In this document: one piece after another, positions 8,131-16,851 of the stretch | How the letters are laid out: the number at the start of each line of letters is the position of its first letter | How positions within the stretch are numbered: position 1 is the stretch's first letter | Assembly: GCF_000935215.1 (NCBI RefSeq) | Contig: NZ_JXXD01000165.1 | Coordinates: forward strand, 1 to 51,976 | DNA length: 51,976 nt | Source of the DNA: Stutzerimonas stutzeri | GTDB lineage: Bacteria > Pseudomonadota > Gammaproteobacteria > Pseudomonadales > Pseudomonadaceae | Reading direction: 5' to 3' | The notes under the pieces: generated by a model | Told to the model about the DNA's origin: nothing | What the model saw: the letters and a program-made list of their open reading frames with translations, nothing else | Databases searched by the model: none | Made by a program: the position numbers and the translations under genes

Positions 8131-9120
8131 ATGCCCAATCTCGCCTCGATCCAGCGCGTCAGCATACTTGCCACCGAAGGAGTGTTCGCCTCGACACTCA
8201 CCCAGGCCAAGGATTTCTTCCACATGGCCAGCCTGCGCTATGGCAAACAGCTCGGCCTTGACCTCACCCCTGCTTTCGAAACCCGTCTGGTCAGCCCGGA
8301 CGGCAAGGCGGTCAGTACCTTCAGCGGTATCGCCATCGCCGTGGATAGTCCGCTGGACGACGCCGATATGGTGATCCTGCCGGCCTTCTGGGGAGATTTC
8401 GATGCGCTCTGCGCGCAGCATCCGGGTGTGATGCCCTGGTTGCGCGAGCGTCACGCTGCAGGCAGCGTCATCTGTGGCGAAGCCACCGGCGTGTTCTGGA
8501 TGGCCCAGGCGGGCCTACTGGAAGGCCGCGAGGCGACCACCCACTGGCGCTTTGCCAATGACTTCGTCGAGCGCTTCCCCGGTGTGGCTTTCAGCGCCGA
8601 CAAGCACCTCACCGACAGCGACAACCTCTACTGCGCAGGCGGCACGACCTCGGCCTGCGACCTGTACATGTATCTGGTCGAGCGCTTCTGCGGCGCACAC
8701 GTGGCCCAGGGCATGGCGCGTGACGTGCTTTACGAGCTACAACGCAGTTACAGCCCGGGGCGCTTGGGTTTCGGCGGGCAGAAGCTGCATCTGGATACGC
8801 GGATTCTGCAGATACAGGAATGGCTGGAAGCCAACTTCGCCGAAAAGTTTCGCTTCGAGGACGTGGCGCGGCAGCACGGCATGAGCATTCGCAACTTCAT
8901 GCGCCGCTTCCAGGCAGCCACCGGCGACAAGCCGCTGCACTATCTGCAACGCCTGCGGATCGAGACGGCGAAAAGCCTGCTCGCCACCACCGGCAAGAGC
9001 ATCAAGACGATCAGCTACGAAGTGGGCTACGACGATGCGAGCTTCTTCGCCCGCCTTTTCCGCCAGCACACCGAGCTGTCACCCAATCACTACCGGCAGA
9101 AATACCGGCCTGAGTCGTAA
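8131..9120 (+). CDS. GlxA-family AraC-type transcriptional regulator
   Basis: A 329-residue protein with an N-terminal DJ-1/PfpI (class I amidotransferase-like) domain (about 8-195) and a C-terminal AraC-type pair of helix-turn-helix motifs (about 222-325). The nucleophile-elbow region reads ICGEATGVFWMAQAGLL, followed by the usual ATTHWRFA block; the DNA-binding half has the typical MSIRNFMRRFQAATG and VGYDDASFFARLFRQHT motifs. Relatives in Pseudomonas sense small amine or amino-acid ligands (GbdR, CdhR, ArgR-type), but the inducer here cannot be told from sequence and no catabolic operon lies beside it. The gene is divergent from nfi and probably transcribed alone. Confidence 0.9.
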   Translation: MPNLASIQRVSILATEGVFASTLTQAKDFFHMASLRYGKQLGLDLTPAFETRLVSPDGKAVSTFSGIAIAVDSPLDDADMVILPAFWGDFDALCAQHPGVMPWLRERHAAGSVICGEATGVFWMAQAGLLEGREATTHWRFANDFVERFPGVAFSADKHLTDSDNLYCAGGTTSACDLYMYLVERFCGAHVAQGMARDVLYELQRSYSPGRLGFGGQKLHLDTRILQIQEWLEANFAEKFRFEDVARQHGMSIRNFMRRFQAATGDKPLHYLQRLRIETAKSLLATTGKSIKTISYEVGYDDASFFARLFRQHTELSPNHYRQKYRPES

Positions 9121-9190
9121 GGGCGACCACGGAACAGCCAAGGCTGGCCTGCTGAAGCAGGTACCGACAGCTGGCATACGCCTTCTTGAC

Positions 9191-9270
9191 GAAGACCGCG
9201 CCTACTAAGGCGCAGTGCCAGACGTTGCGAGAAAGCGGCCTTTGGCCGCGAAGAGTCGGTCTTCGCGGCC
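9191..9270. repeat. Overlapping inverted repeats between the GlxA-like gene and zapE
   Basis: GGCCGCGAAG at 9244-9253 and CTTCGCGGCC at 9261-9270 form a perfect 10-bp stem with a 7-base loop. GCGGCC at 9235-9240 can instead pair with GGCCGC at 9244-9249 across a TTT loop, and GAAGACCG at 9191-9198 with CGGTCTTC at 9258-9265. The region lies between convergent genes, so a bidirectional terminator is the simplest reading, although no T-run follows. Confidence 0.5.
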
Positions 9271-9279
9271 ACGCCATGG

Positions 9280-10374
9280 TCAGGGCTTGTGCGGCCGCGA
9301 CAGGTACTCGTGCGATTGCATTTCCAGCAGACGGCTCAGGGTGCGCTGGAATTCGAACTCCAGGCGACCACCGGTATAGAGGTCCTTGAGCTCGACCTCG
9401 GCAGAGATGATGAGCTTGACGTTGCGGTCGTAGAACTCGTCGACGAGGTTGATGAAGCGGCGCGCCATGTCGTCCTTGGTGACACTCATCTGCTCGACAT
9501 TGGCCAGCAGGATGGCGCCGAATATCTTGCCCAGTTCGATGTAGTCGTTCTGGCTACGCGGCCCGTCGCAGAGCTCGCGGAACTCGAACCAGGCCACATC
9601 GTTGCCGGTCTTTACCGCACGGATTTCGCGGTTCTCGATCATCAGTGCGTCCTTGTCGACGACCCGGCAGTTCTCCGGCAGCAAGCTCTTGAAGCTGCGT
9701 TCCAGGCTCTGCTCGGCCTCGGCATCGAGCGGGAAGTGGAACAGCTCGGCCTGTTCCAGCGCACGCAGGCGATAGTCGATGCCGCTGTCGACGTTGACGA
9801 TCTCGGTGTGCTTCTTCAGCAGCTCGATGGCCGGCAGGAAGCGCGCGCGCTGCAGACCGTCCTTGTACAGACCGTCCGGCACGATGTTGGAGGTCGCCAC
9901 CAGGCTCACGCCGTTCTTGAACAGCTCTTCGAGCAGCGTGGCAAGAATCATCGCGTCGGTGATATCGGAGACGAAGAATTCGTCGAAGCAGATCACCCGC
10001 GACTCGTCGGCGAAGCGCTTGCCAATGATGGTCAGCGGGTTCTTTTCGCCCTTGAGCGTCTTCATTTCCTCGTGCACGCGCTTCATGAAGCGGTGAAAGT
10101 GCGTGCGCGTCTTCTGCTTGAACGGCAATGCGTCGAAGAAGGTATCAACGAGGTAGGTCTTGCCGCGGCCAACGCCGCCCCAGAAGTAGATGCCCTTGAT
10201 CGGCTCCTGCTGTTTCTTGCCGAACAGCTTGCCGAGCAGGCCGCTCTTGCTGCGATCGTCGGCCACCAGATCGTCGTACAGACGTTGCAGGTGACGCACC
10301 GCATTTTCCTGGGCGGCATCGTGGAAGAAGTCAGGACGTTTCAGGTCGGCCTGATAGCGCTCAAGAGGGGTCAT
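9280..10374 (-). CDS. zapE: ZapE, cell-division AFG1-type ATPase
   Basis: A 364-residue AFG1-like P-loop ATPase. GGVGRGKTYLVDTFF is the Walker A region, VICFDEFFVSDITDA the Walker B region, and LVATSNIVPDGLYKDGLQR the sensor region with a conserved arginine. ZapE associates with FtsZ at a late stage of division and is needed under oxygen limitation or heat in E. coli. I use ATG 10374 because the protein then begins MTPLERYQADL and aligns with the family start. However, an in-frame TTG at 10452 has a far better ribosome-binding site (AGGAGGG with 7-base spacing) and would add 26 residues. The gene follows trpS on the same strand. Confidence 0.9.
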   Translation of the reverse strand: MTPLERYQADLKRPDFFHDAAQENAVRHLQRLYDDLVADDRSKSGLLGKLFGKKQQEPIKGIYFWGGVGRGKTYLVDTFFDALPFKQKTRTHFHRFMKRVHEEMKTLKGEKNPLTIIGKRFADESRVICFDEFFVSDITDAMILATLLEELFKNGVSLVATSNIVPDGLYKDGLQRARFLPAIELLKKHTEIVNVDSGIDYRLRALEQAELFHFPLDAEAEQSLERSFKSLLPENCRVVDKDALMIENREIRAVKTGNDVAWFEFRELCDGPRSQNDYIELGKIFGAILLANVEQMSVTKDDMARRFINLVDEFYDRNVKLIISAEVELKDLYTGGRLEFEFQRTLSRLLEMQSHEYLSRPHKP

Positions 10375-10543
10375 GGCGGAGTCTGGGTAGTGAAACGGGG
10401 CCGACACTTTAGCCGCGCCCTCGGTGGTTGGCAATTTACTCAGGTCGTTCAAGCGTCAGCCCTCCTGGGACACCCATTCTTGGAGATTGCCGCGAAGCCG
10501 CGGAACGCAGTCGCGGGGTACGTTCCGCCCTGGCGGCAGCACG

Positions 10544-11902
10544 TCAGTCGACGAGCGTGGCCAGCGCCTCGCGTACCCGCAGCATGGCGGCATCGAGCGC
10601 TTCGGCGCTCTCATAATGTGGGCTGTCGGCGACGCATTCGTCGTCCAGCCACAGGGTGAATTGATCGCCTTCGTCCTCGCGAAGTTCCAGCGCGTCCGGC
10701 CCGCCGGCAATCAACCGCTGGGTCAGGCTGCCGATCGCCTTCGGGTTGCTCAACGGACGGGACAGCAGCAGCTCCTCGCCGTCGGGCGCAAAGAAACGAA
10801 AGCGGAACGCGCCGTCGGCCTCGCGGAAGCTGGCGAAGCGCGCCACCTTGCTGGACTTCTTCTTGGCTGGCGCTGCACTTTTAACTTCGCTACGGAAGTT
10901 GCGCAGGCCCACCGCTTCGCGCAGCTCACCAAGGAACGGCGTGGCGATTCGGCGCGCCTTGGCCGCGCCCGCCTGGAGAATGTCCTCCAGCTCGGCGGGC
11001 TTGGTGATCAGCTGGTGATACAGCTCGCGCGCCTCGCCCAGCTCGTTGTCGAGCAGCTCGAACAGGCGCTGCTTGGCATCGCCCCAGGCCAGCCCGTCGA
11101 GCAGCTCCTGGCGGAACGCATCCTGCTGCTGCGCGGTGGCGAACGCCTGGTAGAGGGTGAACAGGTGCGAGCTGTCGGGGTCCTTCGGCTCGCCCGGCAG
11201 GCGCGAGTCGGTGACGATGCGTGCGATCGCGCCCTTGAGCTCCTTGGCGCTGCCGAACAGCGGAATGGTGTTGTCGTAGCTCTTCGACATCTTGCGTCCG
11301 TCAAGACCGGGCAGCGTGGCGACGCCTTCCTCGATCACCGCTTCCGGCAGGGTGAAGAACTCACGACCGTGACCGAACAGATGATTGAAGCGCTGAGCGA
11401 TATCGCGGGCCATTTCCACATGCTGGATCTGGTCGCGGCCAACCGGCACCTTGTGCGCGTTGAACATCAGGATGTCCGCCGCCATCAGCACCGGGTAGCT
11501 GTAGAGCCCCATGGTCACGCCGGCATCCGGGTCCTCGCCGTTCTCGACGTTCTTGTCCACCGAGGCCTTGTAGGCGTGGGCGCGATTGAGCAACCCCTTG
11601 GCGGTGACGCAGGTCAGCAGCCAGGTCAGCTCGGGGATTTCCGGAACGTCGGACTGACGATAGAAGGTCACGCGTTCGGCATCGAGGCCGCATGCCAACC
11701 AGGTCGCGGCAATCTCCAGGCGCGAACGCTGGATACGCAGCGGGTCATCGCACTTGATCAGCGCGTGGTAGTCGGCCAGGAAATAGAAGGAGTCGGCGGC
11801 CGCGTCGCGGCTGGCCAGGATGGCCGGGCGGATCGCGCCGGCGTAGTTGCCCAGGTGCGGCGTGCCGGTGGTGGTGATACCGGTCAGGATGCGGGTAGTC
11901 AT
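10544..11902 (-). CDS. trpS: Tryptophan--tRNA ligase with a C-terminal extension
   Basis: A 452-residue class Ic aminoacyl-tRNA synthetase that charges tRNA-Trp. The HIGH-like motif is TPHLGNY (about residues 13-19), [15 protein letters not shown] is the tryptophan/dimer region, and KMSKS lies at about 204-208. The catalytic protein would end near residue 340 in bacteria such as E. coli. Here a lysine-rich linker (PAKKKSSK, about 345-352) leads into roughly 100 extra residues, with [20 protein letters not shown] resembling a YegP-like small beta domain. Such a long form is, as far as I recall, usual in Pseudomonas. It lies 49 bases after the hydrolase gene and upstream of zapE on the same strand. 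Confidence 0.95.
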   Translation of the reverse strand: MTTRILTGITTTGTPHLGNYAGAIRPAILASRDAAADSFYFLADYHALIKCDDPLRIQRSRLEIAATWLACGLDAERVTFYRQSDVPEIPELTWLLTCVTAKGLLNRAHAYKASVDKNVENGEDPDAGVTMGLYSYPVLMAADILMFNAHKVPVGRDQIQHVEMARDIAQRFNHLFGHGREFFTLPEAVIEEGVATLPGLDGRKMSKSYDNTIPLFGSAKELKGAIARIVTDSRLPGEPKDPDSSHLFTLYQAFATAQQQDAFRQELLDGLAWGDAKQRLFELLDNELGEARELYHQLITKPAELEDILQAGAAKARRIATPFLGELREAVGLRNFRSEVKSAAPAKKKSSKVARFASFREADGAFRFRFFAPDGEELLLSRPLSNPKAIGSLTQRLIAGGPDALELREDEGDQFTLWLDDECVADSPHYESAEALDAAMLRVREALATLVD

Positions 11903-11951
11903 GCAGTCATTCTCGATCGTTGAGCGCGGCGGAGAGGAGCAGGTTCGGGCA

Positions 11952-12578
11952 TCAAAGCCGCGGGGCGACCAGTTCCTTCAATTCCACCAGCTTGCCATGA
12001 AAAAAGTGGCCGCATTCTGCCACTTTCAGCAGCTCATGGGGGTGCTGCAGCTGCGCGGAAAAGGTGTACACGGACTCGGCATCGATGACCTCGTCCTGCT
12101 CCGGCTGGATGATCGTCAGCTGGCAATCGTCAGCCAACGACAGCTCGACGAAGCGCGACACTGCCGGCGCCACCATCATCAGCCGCTGTACCGCCACGCC
12201 CTCCGAGTTCAAACGGTGGGCCAGGTTGCCGGCGACGAACCCGCCGAAGGAGAACCCCAGCAGCGTCAGCGGCAGCTCCGGATTCTGCTCGCGCAGCCAA
12301 CGCAGCGCAGCCTCGGCGTCATCCACCTCGCCCTCGACCATGTCATGCGCGCCGGCGCTGCCGCCGACACCGCGATAATTGAAGCGCAGCGTGCTGTAGC
12401 CGGCGTCGCGAGCAGTGCGCTGCAGGGTCGAGACCACCTTGTTCAGCATGGTGCCGCCCTTGACCGGGTTCGGGTGGCAGATCAGCGCGAGCCCCGTCGG
12501 CCGCGATTGATCGAAGTACAGCGCGTCAAGGGTGCCGCAGGGGCCGTCGAGATTGAGGGGGGTTTCGCGTTTCAACAA
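11952..12578 (-). CDS. Alpha/beta hydrolase (dienelactone-hydrolase-like)
   Basis: A 208-residue single-domain alpha/beta hydrolase. The oxyanion region is [12 protein letters not shown] (about 33-44), the nucleophile elbow is GFSFGG (about 107-112, serine nucleophile), and the last conserved histidine is in CGHFFHG (about 187-193). [10 protein letters not shown] is typical of the COG2945 group of putative esterases. The substrate is unknown. The start is a TTG at 12578, with GGAG about 8 bases upstream; no ATG occurs near the N-terminus. It begins the hydrolase-trpS-zapE run on the minus strand and is divergent from zapG. Confidence 0.85.
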   Translation of the reverse strand: MLKRETPLNLDGPCGTLDALYFDQSRPTGLALICHPNPVKGGTMLNKVVSTLQRTARDAGYSTLRFNYRGVGGSAGAHDMVEGEVDDAEAALRWLREQNPELPLTLLGFSFGGFVAGNLAHRLNSEGVAVQRLMMVAPAVSRFVELSLADDCQLTIIQPEQDEVIDAESVYTFSAQLQHPHELLKVAECGHFFHGKLVELKELVAPRL

Positions 12579-12716
12579 AGCAGGAACTCCGTGACCTTGG
12601 GACGAGTCGACTCGTCTTGCTAACTAGCTGCCAATAACCGCCGCCTCGCGTCGCGGTATACAGAGCAGGTACGAGACGTTAACGTAAGCACAGCCGTTTA
12701 TATAGAGGAAGGACTC

Positions 12717-13148
12717 GTGGAACAGACCCTCGCGACCTGGTTGCTCCCGATCGTCGGCCTGATCGCCGGCGTCGCCATCGGTTATCTGGTGGCACGCAGC
12801 AGCGCACCAAACCGCACACAGCGTCAGGTCGATGACCTGCAAGAGCGTTTCGACACTTATCAGAGTGAGGTGGTTACCCACTTCAACACCACCGCCAGCC
12901 TGCTGCGCAAGCTGACCAACAACTATCAGGACATTCAGGATCACCTGTCCGACGGCGCCAGCCGCCTCGCACTCGACGAACAGACCCGTCAACGCCTGAT
13001 GGCCGCACTGCACAGCGAAGAGAACCACGGCACTCGTGAGCGTCTCTCGTCGCCGGCCTTCACCGAGCCGCCGAAGGACTATGCGCCCAAGGGCGACGAC
13101 ACCCCCGGCACCCTGCACGAGAATTTCGGCCTGAAAAGCCGTCACTGA
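12717..13148 (+). CDS. zapG: ZapG/YhcB, DUF1043 inner-membrane division protein
   Basis: A 143-residue protein with one N-terminal membrane helix (about 8-27, WLLPIVGLIAGVAIGYLVA), then a coiled coil (about 35-95) with the family motif VVTHFNTTASLLRKLTNNYQ (51-70), and a disordered C-terminus. This matches YhcB (ZapG), which links cell division, cell-shape control and envelope synthesis in enterobacteria. A GTG start at 12717 is preceded by AGGAAGGA. The gene is convergent with nadC, with a hairpin between them. The 138 bases upstream (12579-12716) are AT-richer and probably hold its promoter and that of the hydrolase gene; I cannot fix exact boxes. Confidence 0.9.
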   Translation: MEQTLATWLLPIVGLIAGVAIGYLVARSSAPNRTQRQVDDLQERFDTYQSEVVTHFNTTASLLRKLTNNYQDIQDHLSDGASRLALDEQTRQRLMAALHSEENHGTRERLSSPAFTEPPKDYAPKGDDTPGTLHENFGLKSRH

Positions 13149-13155
13149 CCGATCC

Positions 13156-13180
13156 GCCTGGCGCAGCCGCTGCGCCAGGC
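13156..13180. terminator. Hairpin between convergent zapG and nadC
   Basis: GCCTGGCGCAG, a CCG loop and CTGCGCCAGGC form a perfect 11-bp stem starting 7 bases after the zapG stop. There is no T-run on either side, so it may stabilise 3' ends as well as stop transcription in both directions. Confidence 0.6.
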
Positions 13181-13200
13181 ACCGCAACCTCGCCCCGCCC

Positions 13201-14049
13201 TTACTGCCGCAAGCGCATCGACAGGTCCACCGCCCGCACATGCTTGGTCAGCGCGCCGATGGAGATGTAGTCCACCCCCGTTTCCGCCACGCTGCGCAGC
13301 GTTTCATCGCTTATGCCGCCCGACGCTTCGAGCTTGGCCCGCCCGCCATTGATGGCCACCGCGGTGCGCATGTCATCCAGACTGAGCTCGTCCAGCATGA
13401 CGATATCGGCACCTGCTAGTAGCGCCTGCTCAAGCTCGTCCAGACTCTCCACCTCGATCTCCACCGGCTTGCCCGGCGCGATGCGATGTGCAGCAGCAAC
13501 CGCCTCGGCGATGCCACCGCAAGCGGCGATGTGGTTTTCCTTGATCAGGAAGGCGTCGTACAAACCGATGCGGTGGTTGTGGCAGCCACCGCAGGTAACG
13601 GCATACTTCTGCGCCAGGCGCAGCCCGGGTATGGTCTTGCGCGTATCGAGCAAACGCACGCCGGTCCCGTCGACCATGTCCGCGTAGTGACGACAGCGAG
13701 TCGCCACACCCGACAGCAGTTGCAGAAAATTCAGCGCACTGCGCTCGCCGGTGAGCAGCGCCCGCGCCGGCCCCTCGAGATGGAACAGCACCCGGTCAGC
13801 CCCGACACGGTCGCCATCGGCAACCTGCCAGTGAACCGCAACGCGTGGGTCGACTTGGCGGAATACGGCGTCTACCCATGCCGTTCCGCTGATCACTGCC
13901 TCCTCGCGAGTGATGACCGACGCATGCGCCAGCCGCTCGACTGGAATCAACTGCGCCGTGATGTCACCACTGCCGACGTCCTCGGCGAGCGCGCGACGAA
14001 CGTTGGCATCGATTTCTGCAGATAGATCGGCAAGTGTAAGATTCGGCAT
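13201..14049 (-). CDS. nadC: Nicotinate-nucleotide pyrophosphorylase (carboxylating)
   Basis: A 282-residue quinolinate phosphoribosyltransferase, which converts quinolinate and PRPP to nicotinate mononucleotide, carbon dioxide and pyrophosphate in de novo NAD synthesis. Seen in the sequence: [17 protein letters not shown] (about 101-117), [18 protein letters not shown] (about 134-151) and the [20 protein letters not shown] block (about 154-173), which carry the substrate-binding arginine, lysine and histidine residues, and the barrel strands IEVEVESL and IVMLDEL further on. AGGAG lies 6 bases before ATG 14049. It is divergent from the DUF1631 gene. From memory, in P. aeruginosa nadC and ampD lie near one another; here 6 kb separate them. 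Confidence 0.96.
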   Translation of the reverse strand: MPNLTLADLSAEIDANVRRALAEDVGSGDITAQLIPVERLAHASVITREEAVISGTAWVDAVFRQVDPRVAVHWQVADGDRVGADRVLFHLEGPARALLTGERSALNFLQLLSGVATRCRHYADMVDGTGVRLLDTRKTIPGLRLAQKYAVTCGGCHNHRIGLYDAFLIKENHIAACGGIAEAVAAAHRIAPGKPVEIEVESLDELEQALLAGADIVMLDELSLDDMRTAVAINGGRAKLEASGGISDETLRSVAETGVDYISIGALTKHVRAVDLSMRLRQ

Positions 14050-14474
14050 GGCTGACTCCTGAAGATTGCGCGGAGTATAAAGGCTGAGTGCTCGCTAACG
14101 CAGCGCCAACCTGCGCATCCCGGACGGGTATTCGAGAGGCTTTTTTTACCTCCCGGCGGAAAACCTGCGAGTATCTGTGAGCCAAGTCATGTCCAATGAA
14201 AAACCGGCCTTGGCATCGCAATCCGATGCTTATAATGCCCTTCAAGAATATTGACGCCACCGAAATGGCGACACCTTACTGACGAGGTGTCGTTGTAAAA
14301 TCAGACCGCTCGGCTATGCTGCGCTGGATCCGGTTCGACAGAAGAAACCCGCACTAGATTGCGGGCTCGCCCGGAACCTTCCGCCTTGCCCTGCCGATTT
14401 GGTTACCCTTACAAGACGCTGTTTGAAGCTGGCGTTGTGACCGCCGTTAAGCAGGCGACCGCAGGAGAGTCTCG
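14050..14474. other. 425-base intergenic region between nadC and the DUF1631 gene
   Basis: No supported gene. A 74-codon minus-strand frame at 14314-14538 overlaps the DUF1631 start and looks like chance. The region holds possible plus-strand promoters (14210-14236 and 14293-14320), an 8-bp stem CGACACCT/AGGTGTCG at 14269-14292, and a second small hairpin (CCCGCA/TGCGGG) near 14348-14365. If transcription starts near 14240, the DUF1631 mRNA has a structured leader of about 230 bases. Confidence 0.5.
14210..14236 (+). promoter_or_regulatory. Possible sigma-70 promoter for the DUF1631 gene
   Basis: TTGGCA and a perfect TATAAT are separated by 15 bases, slightly short of the optimum. A second candidate, TTGTAA-N16-TATGCT, lies at 14293-14320. 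Either could drive the DUF1631 gene. Confidence 0.45.
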
Positions 14475-16730
14475 ATGCGAACCGATGCGAAAGTGGTGCA
14501 CCTGAACAAGGCAGCCCCTGAGCACAAGCCTTCTTCACCAGCAGGCCGCCTGCCTGTGGCGCTCATCAGCGTGCGCGACAAGGCCGCCCAACAGCTGCGT
14601 CAGGCTTTGCAGTCGCTGTTCGACAACGCCGATGACTCGCTCTTCGAGATCGCCGATCGTGCGAGCAGTAACGTCGAACAGAACGCGTTTTTCGAAGCCA
14701 TGCGTGATTTGCGCATGAAGCGCCGCAACATCGAACGCGGCTTTCTGCAACAGCTATTCGAAGCATTCGCCCAGCTCAATCAGTATGAGATCGGCAAGCC
14801 GCCGGTGCTGGACAATGTGTCGTTCGACAGTCTTTCACTTGTGCAGAACGATGAGCTGGAAGAGTCGGTAGCCGTCGACACCATGGTCGCGAAAGTCATG
14901 AGTCGTGCGGCTCAACCGCTGGGGCACCTGACCACTCGTTTCAATGCGCTGATCAGCAAGAAGCTCGATGACAAGAGCAACCCGCTCGGCCCACACGCAC
15001 TCTGCGACTGCTTCATCGAGGCCAGCAGCAGCCTTGGGGTAGAGATCAAGGTCAAGCTGATCATCTTCAAGCTCTTCGAAAAGTACGTGCTCGGGGATAT
15101 CGACCAACTCTATGCCGAAGCCAACCAGACCCTGGTCGCTGCCGGCATCCTGCCAGAGCTGCACTCCGCCCCGCCCCGCCGCCAGCAGCGCCCCGGCGCG
15201 CCAGCCGGAAGCCATGCACCATCGGCGCCACCTGGCCAGGCTACACATGTCGACGAGGGACTGCAGGAAGCCGCATTCAGCGCACTGCACAGCCTGCTTT
15301 CAGAGCTCCGTGGCAGCAGCATGCTGCCGGCGCGCAACATCCCCAGCGATGCGATCCCGATCTCCAGTGGCGACCTCCTCCGCCTGCTGTCGCACATGCA
15401 GGCGCGCGCGCCGCAGACCGTCGACGAGCTCGATCTTCAGGAGCAGCTGGCCGGCCTGCTGAGCCGAGTCAGTGCCAAGACCGGCAAGTCCCGCGTGGTC
15501 GGCGAGATAGACGACGATGTGATCAACCTCGTCTCCATGCTGTTCGAATTCATACTCGATGACCGCACCCTGCCCGACTCGCTAAAGGCCCTGATCGGTC
15601 GTCTGCAGATCCCGCTTCTCAAGGTCGCGGTATTGGACAAGACCTTCTTCAGCCGCGGCAGCCATCCGGCACGCCGCCTGCTTAACGAGATTGCCTCGGC
15701 AGCGATGGGCTGGGGCGATCAGGATGAAGCGCAGCGGGACAGTCTCTACCAGAAGATCGAGCAGATCGTGGCTCGACTGCTCAACGACTTCACTGACGAT
15801 CCGGCCATTTTCTCCGAGCTGCTGGCCGACTTCCTTGCCTTCATCGGCGATGAGCGCCGGCGTAGCGAGCTGCTCGAGCAACGCACCCGTGATGCCGAGG
15901 AAGGCCGCGCCAAGGCCGAGATCGGCCGACAGGAAGTTGAGCGCGCCCTGAACCAGCGCTTGCTCGGCAAGACGCTTCCGGAAGTCGTGGTGCGGCTGCT
16001 ACAGGAAGCCTGGAGCAAGGTTCTGCTGCTTACCTGCCTGAAACACGGCACCCAGTCCGAAGAGTGGCAGGCTGCCCTGGACACTATGGACGATCTCGTG
16101 TGGAGCGTTACCCCTCACGAAGACGAAGAATCGCGCGCACGCCTGCTGGAGCTGGTCCCGAGCCTGCTTAAAGCGCTACGCGACGGACTGGTCAGCGCCG
16201 CCTTCGACCCTTTTTCCACTGGCGACTTCTTTACCCAGCTCGAAGCGCTCCATGTCCAGACCCTGCAGCGCTTCCAGCAACCGCAGAGCGCTCCCAGCGA
16301 GGCGCCAGCGGACGACAGCACTTCAGCTGAGTCAGCGGCCACTCCGATAGCAACCGCACCGGCAATGGTCGAAGTGGTCGACGAGATCGTCCTGCTTGCA
16401 CCTGGCGAGAGCCGCGAGCAGGAACCGGAAATCAGCCTGCCGGATAACGATGTCGCGCTGGTCCAGGTCGACAATCTGCGCGTCGGCAGCTGGGTGGAGT
16501 TCCAGGAAGACGAAGAACACAAGCTGCGCTGCAAGCTGGCAGCGGTGATCAAGCCCACCGGCAAGTACATCTTCGTTAATCGCACCGGCATGAAAGTCCT
16601 TGAAAAGACCCGCATGGGCCTGGCGACCGAATTCCAGCGCGGCGCCATTCGGCTACTCAACGACACCCTGCTGTTCGACCGCGCGCTGGAGTCGGTCATC
16701 GGCAACCTGCGCAAGCTGAAGAACACCTGA
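14475..16730 (+). CDS. DUF1631 domain protein of unknown function
   Basis: A 751-residue soluble protein with no signal peptide or membrane segment. It matches the DUF1631 family by length, by its position beside nadC and by its helical make-up. A proline/alanine-rich linker (about 233-256) splits an N-terminal helical part from a larger central helical part, and a second low-complexity linker (about 605-640) precedes a C-terminal beta domain of about 90 residues starting at LRVGSWVEF. That domain has the look of the PilZ-like fold, with the pattern IFVNRTGMKV, but the c-di-GMP-binding RxxxR and D/NxSxxG motifs are not evident. AGGAGAG precedes ATG 14475. Function is unknown. Confidence 0.85.
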   Translation: MRTDAKVVHLNKAAPEHKPSSPAGRLPVALISVRDKAAQQLRQALQSLFDNADDSLFEIADRASSNVEQNAFFEAMRDLRMKRRNIERGFLQQLFEAFAQLNQYEIGKPPVLDNVSFDSLSLVQNDELEESVAVDTMVAKVMSRAAQPLGHLTTRFNALISKKLDDKSNPLGPHALCDCFIEASSSLGVEIKVKLIIFKLFEKYVLGDIDQLYAEANQTLVAAGILPELHSAPPRRQQRPGAPAGSHAPSAPPGQATHVDEGLQEAAFSALHSLLSELRGSSMLPARNIPSDAIPISSGDLLRLLSHMQARAPQTVDELDLQEQLAGLLSRVSAKTGKSRVVGEIDDDVINLVSMLFEFILDDRTLPDSLKALIGRLQIPLLKVAVLDKTFFSRGSHPARRLLNEIASAAMGWGDQDEAQRDSLYQKIEQIVARLLNDFTDDPAIFSELLADFLAFIGDERRRSELLEQRTRDAEEGRAKAEIGRQEVERALNQRLLGKTLPEVVVRLLQEAWSKVLLLTCLKHGTQSEEWQAALDTMDDLVWSVTPHEDEESRARLLELVPSLLKALRDGLVSAAFDPFSTGDFFTQLEALHVQTLQRFQQPQSAPSEAPADDSTSAESAATPIATAPAMVEVVDEIVLLAPGESREQEPEISLPDNDVALVQVDNLRVGSWVEFQEDEEHKLRCKLAAVIKPTGKYIFVNRTGMKVLEKTRMGLATEFQRGAIRLLNDTLLFDRALESVIGNLRKLKNT

Positions 16731-16740
16731 CCACCCCCAA

Positions 16741-16762
16741 GGGCATGCCGCCCGGCATGCCC
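16741..16762 (+). terminator. Hairpin after the DUF1631 gene
   Basis: GGGCATGCC, loop GCCC, then GGCATGCCC: a perfect 9-bp stem 10 bases past the stop. There is no T-run, so it could be a weak or factor-assisted terminator. Confidence 0.5.
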
Positions 16763-16799
16763 GCCAGCCCTCCGCGCGGCAAAGCGCCGCACTTCGCGC

Positions 16800-16827
16800 T
16801 TGGCTTTTGACCCTGCACAGCTAGAAT
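16800..16827 (+). promoter_or_regulatory. Sigma-70-type promoter for the DUF3094 and ndh genes
   Basis: TTGGCT, a 16-base spacer and TAGAAT, 25 bases before the DUF3094 start codon. Transcription would begin near 16834. Confidence 0.5.
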
Positions 16828-16851
16828 GCCTGCATTCCATTCGAGGTGCCC

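Noticed and set aside
9172-9188. Sigma-54-like TGGCATA...TTCTT sequence
   Set aside because: The GC element is incomplete and the TTGCA half is lacking; no gene starts downstream on the plus strand.
14314-14538. Minus-strand 74-codon frame in the DUF1631 leader
   Set aside because: It overlaps the DUF1631 start codon region, has no recognisable similarity and its composition is not convincing.
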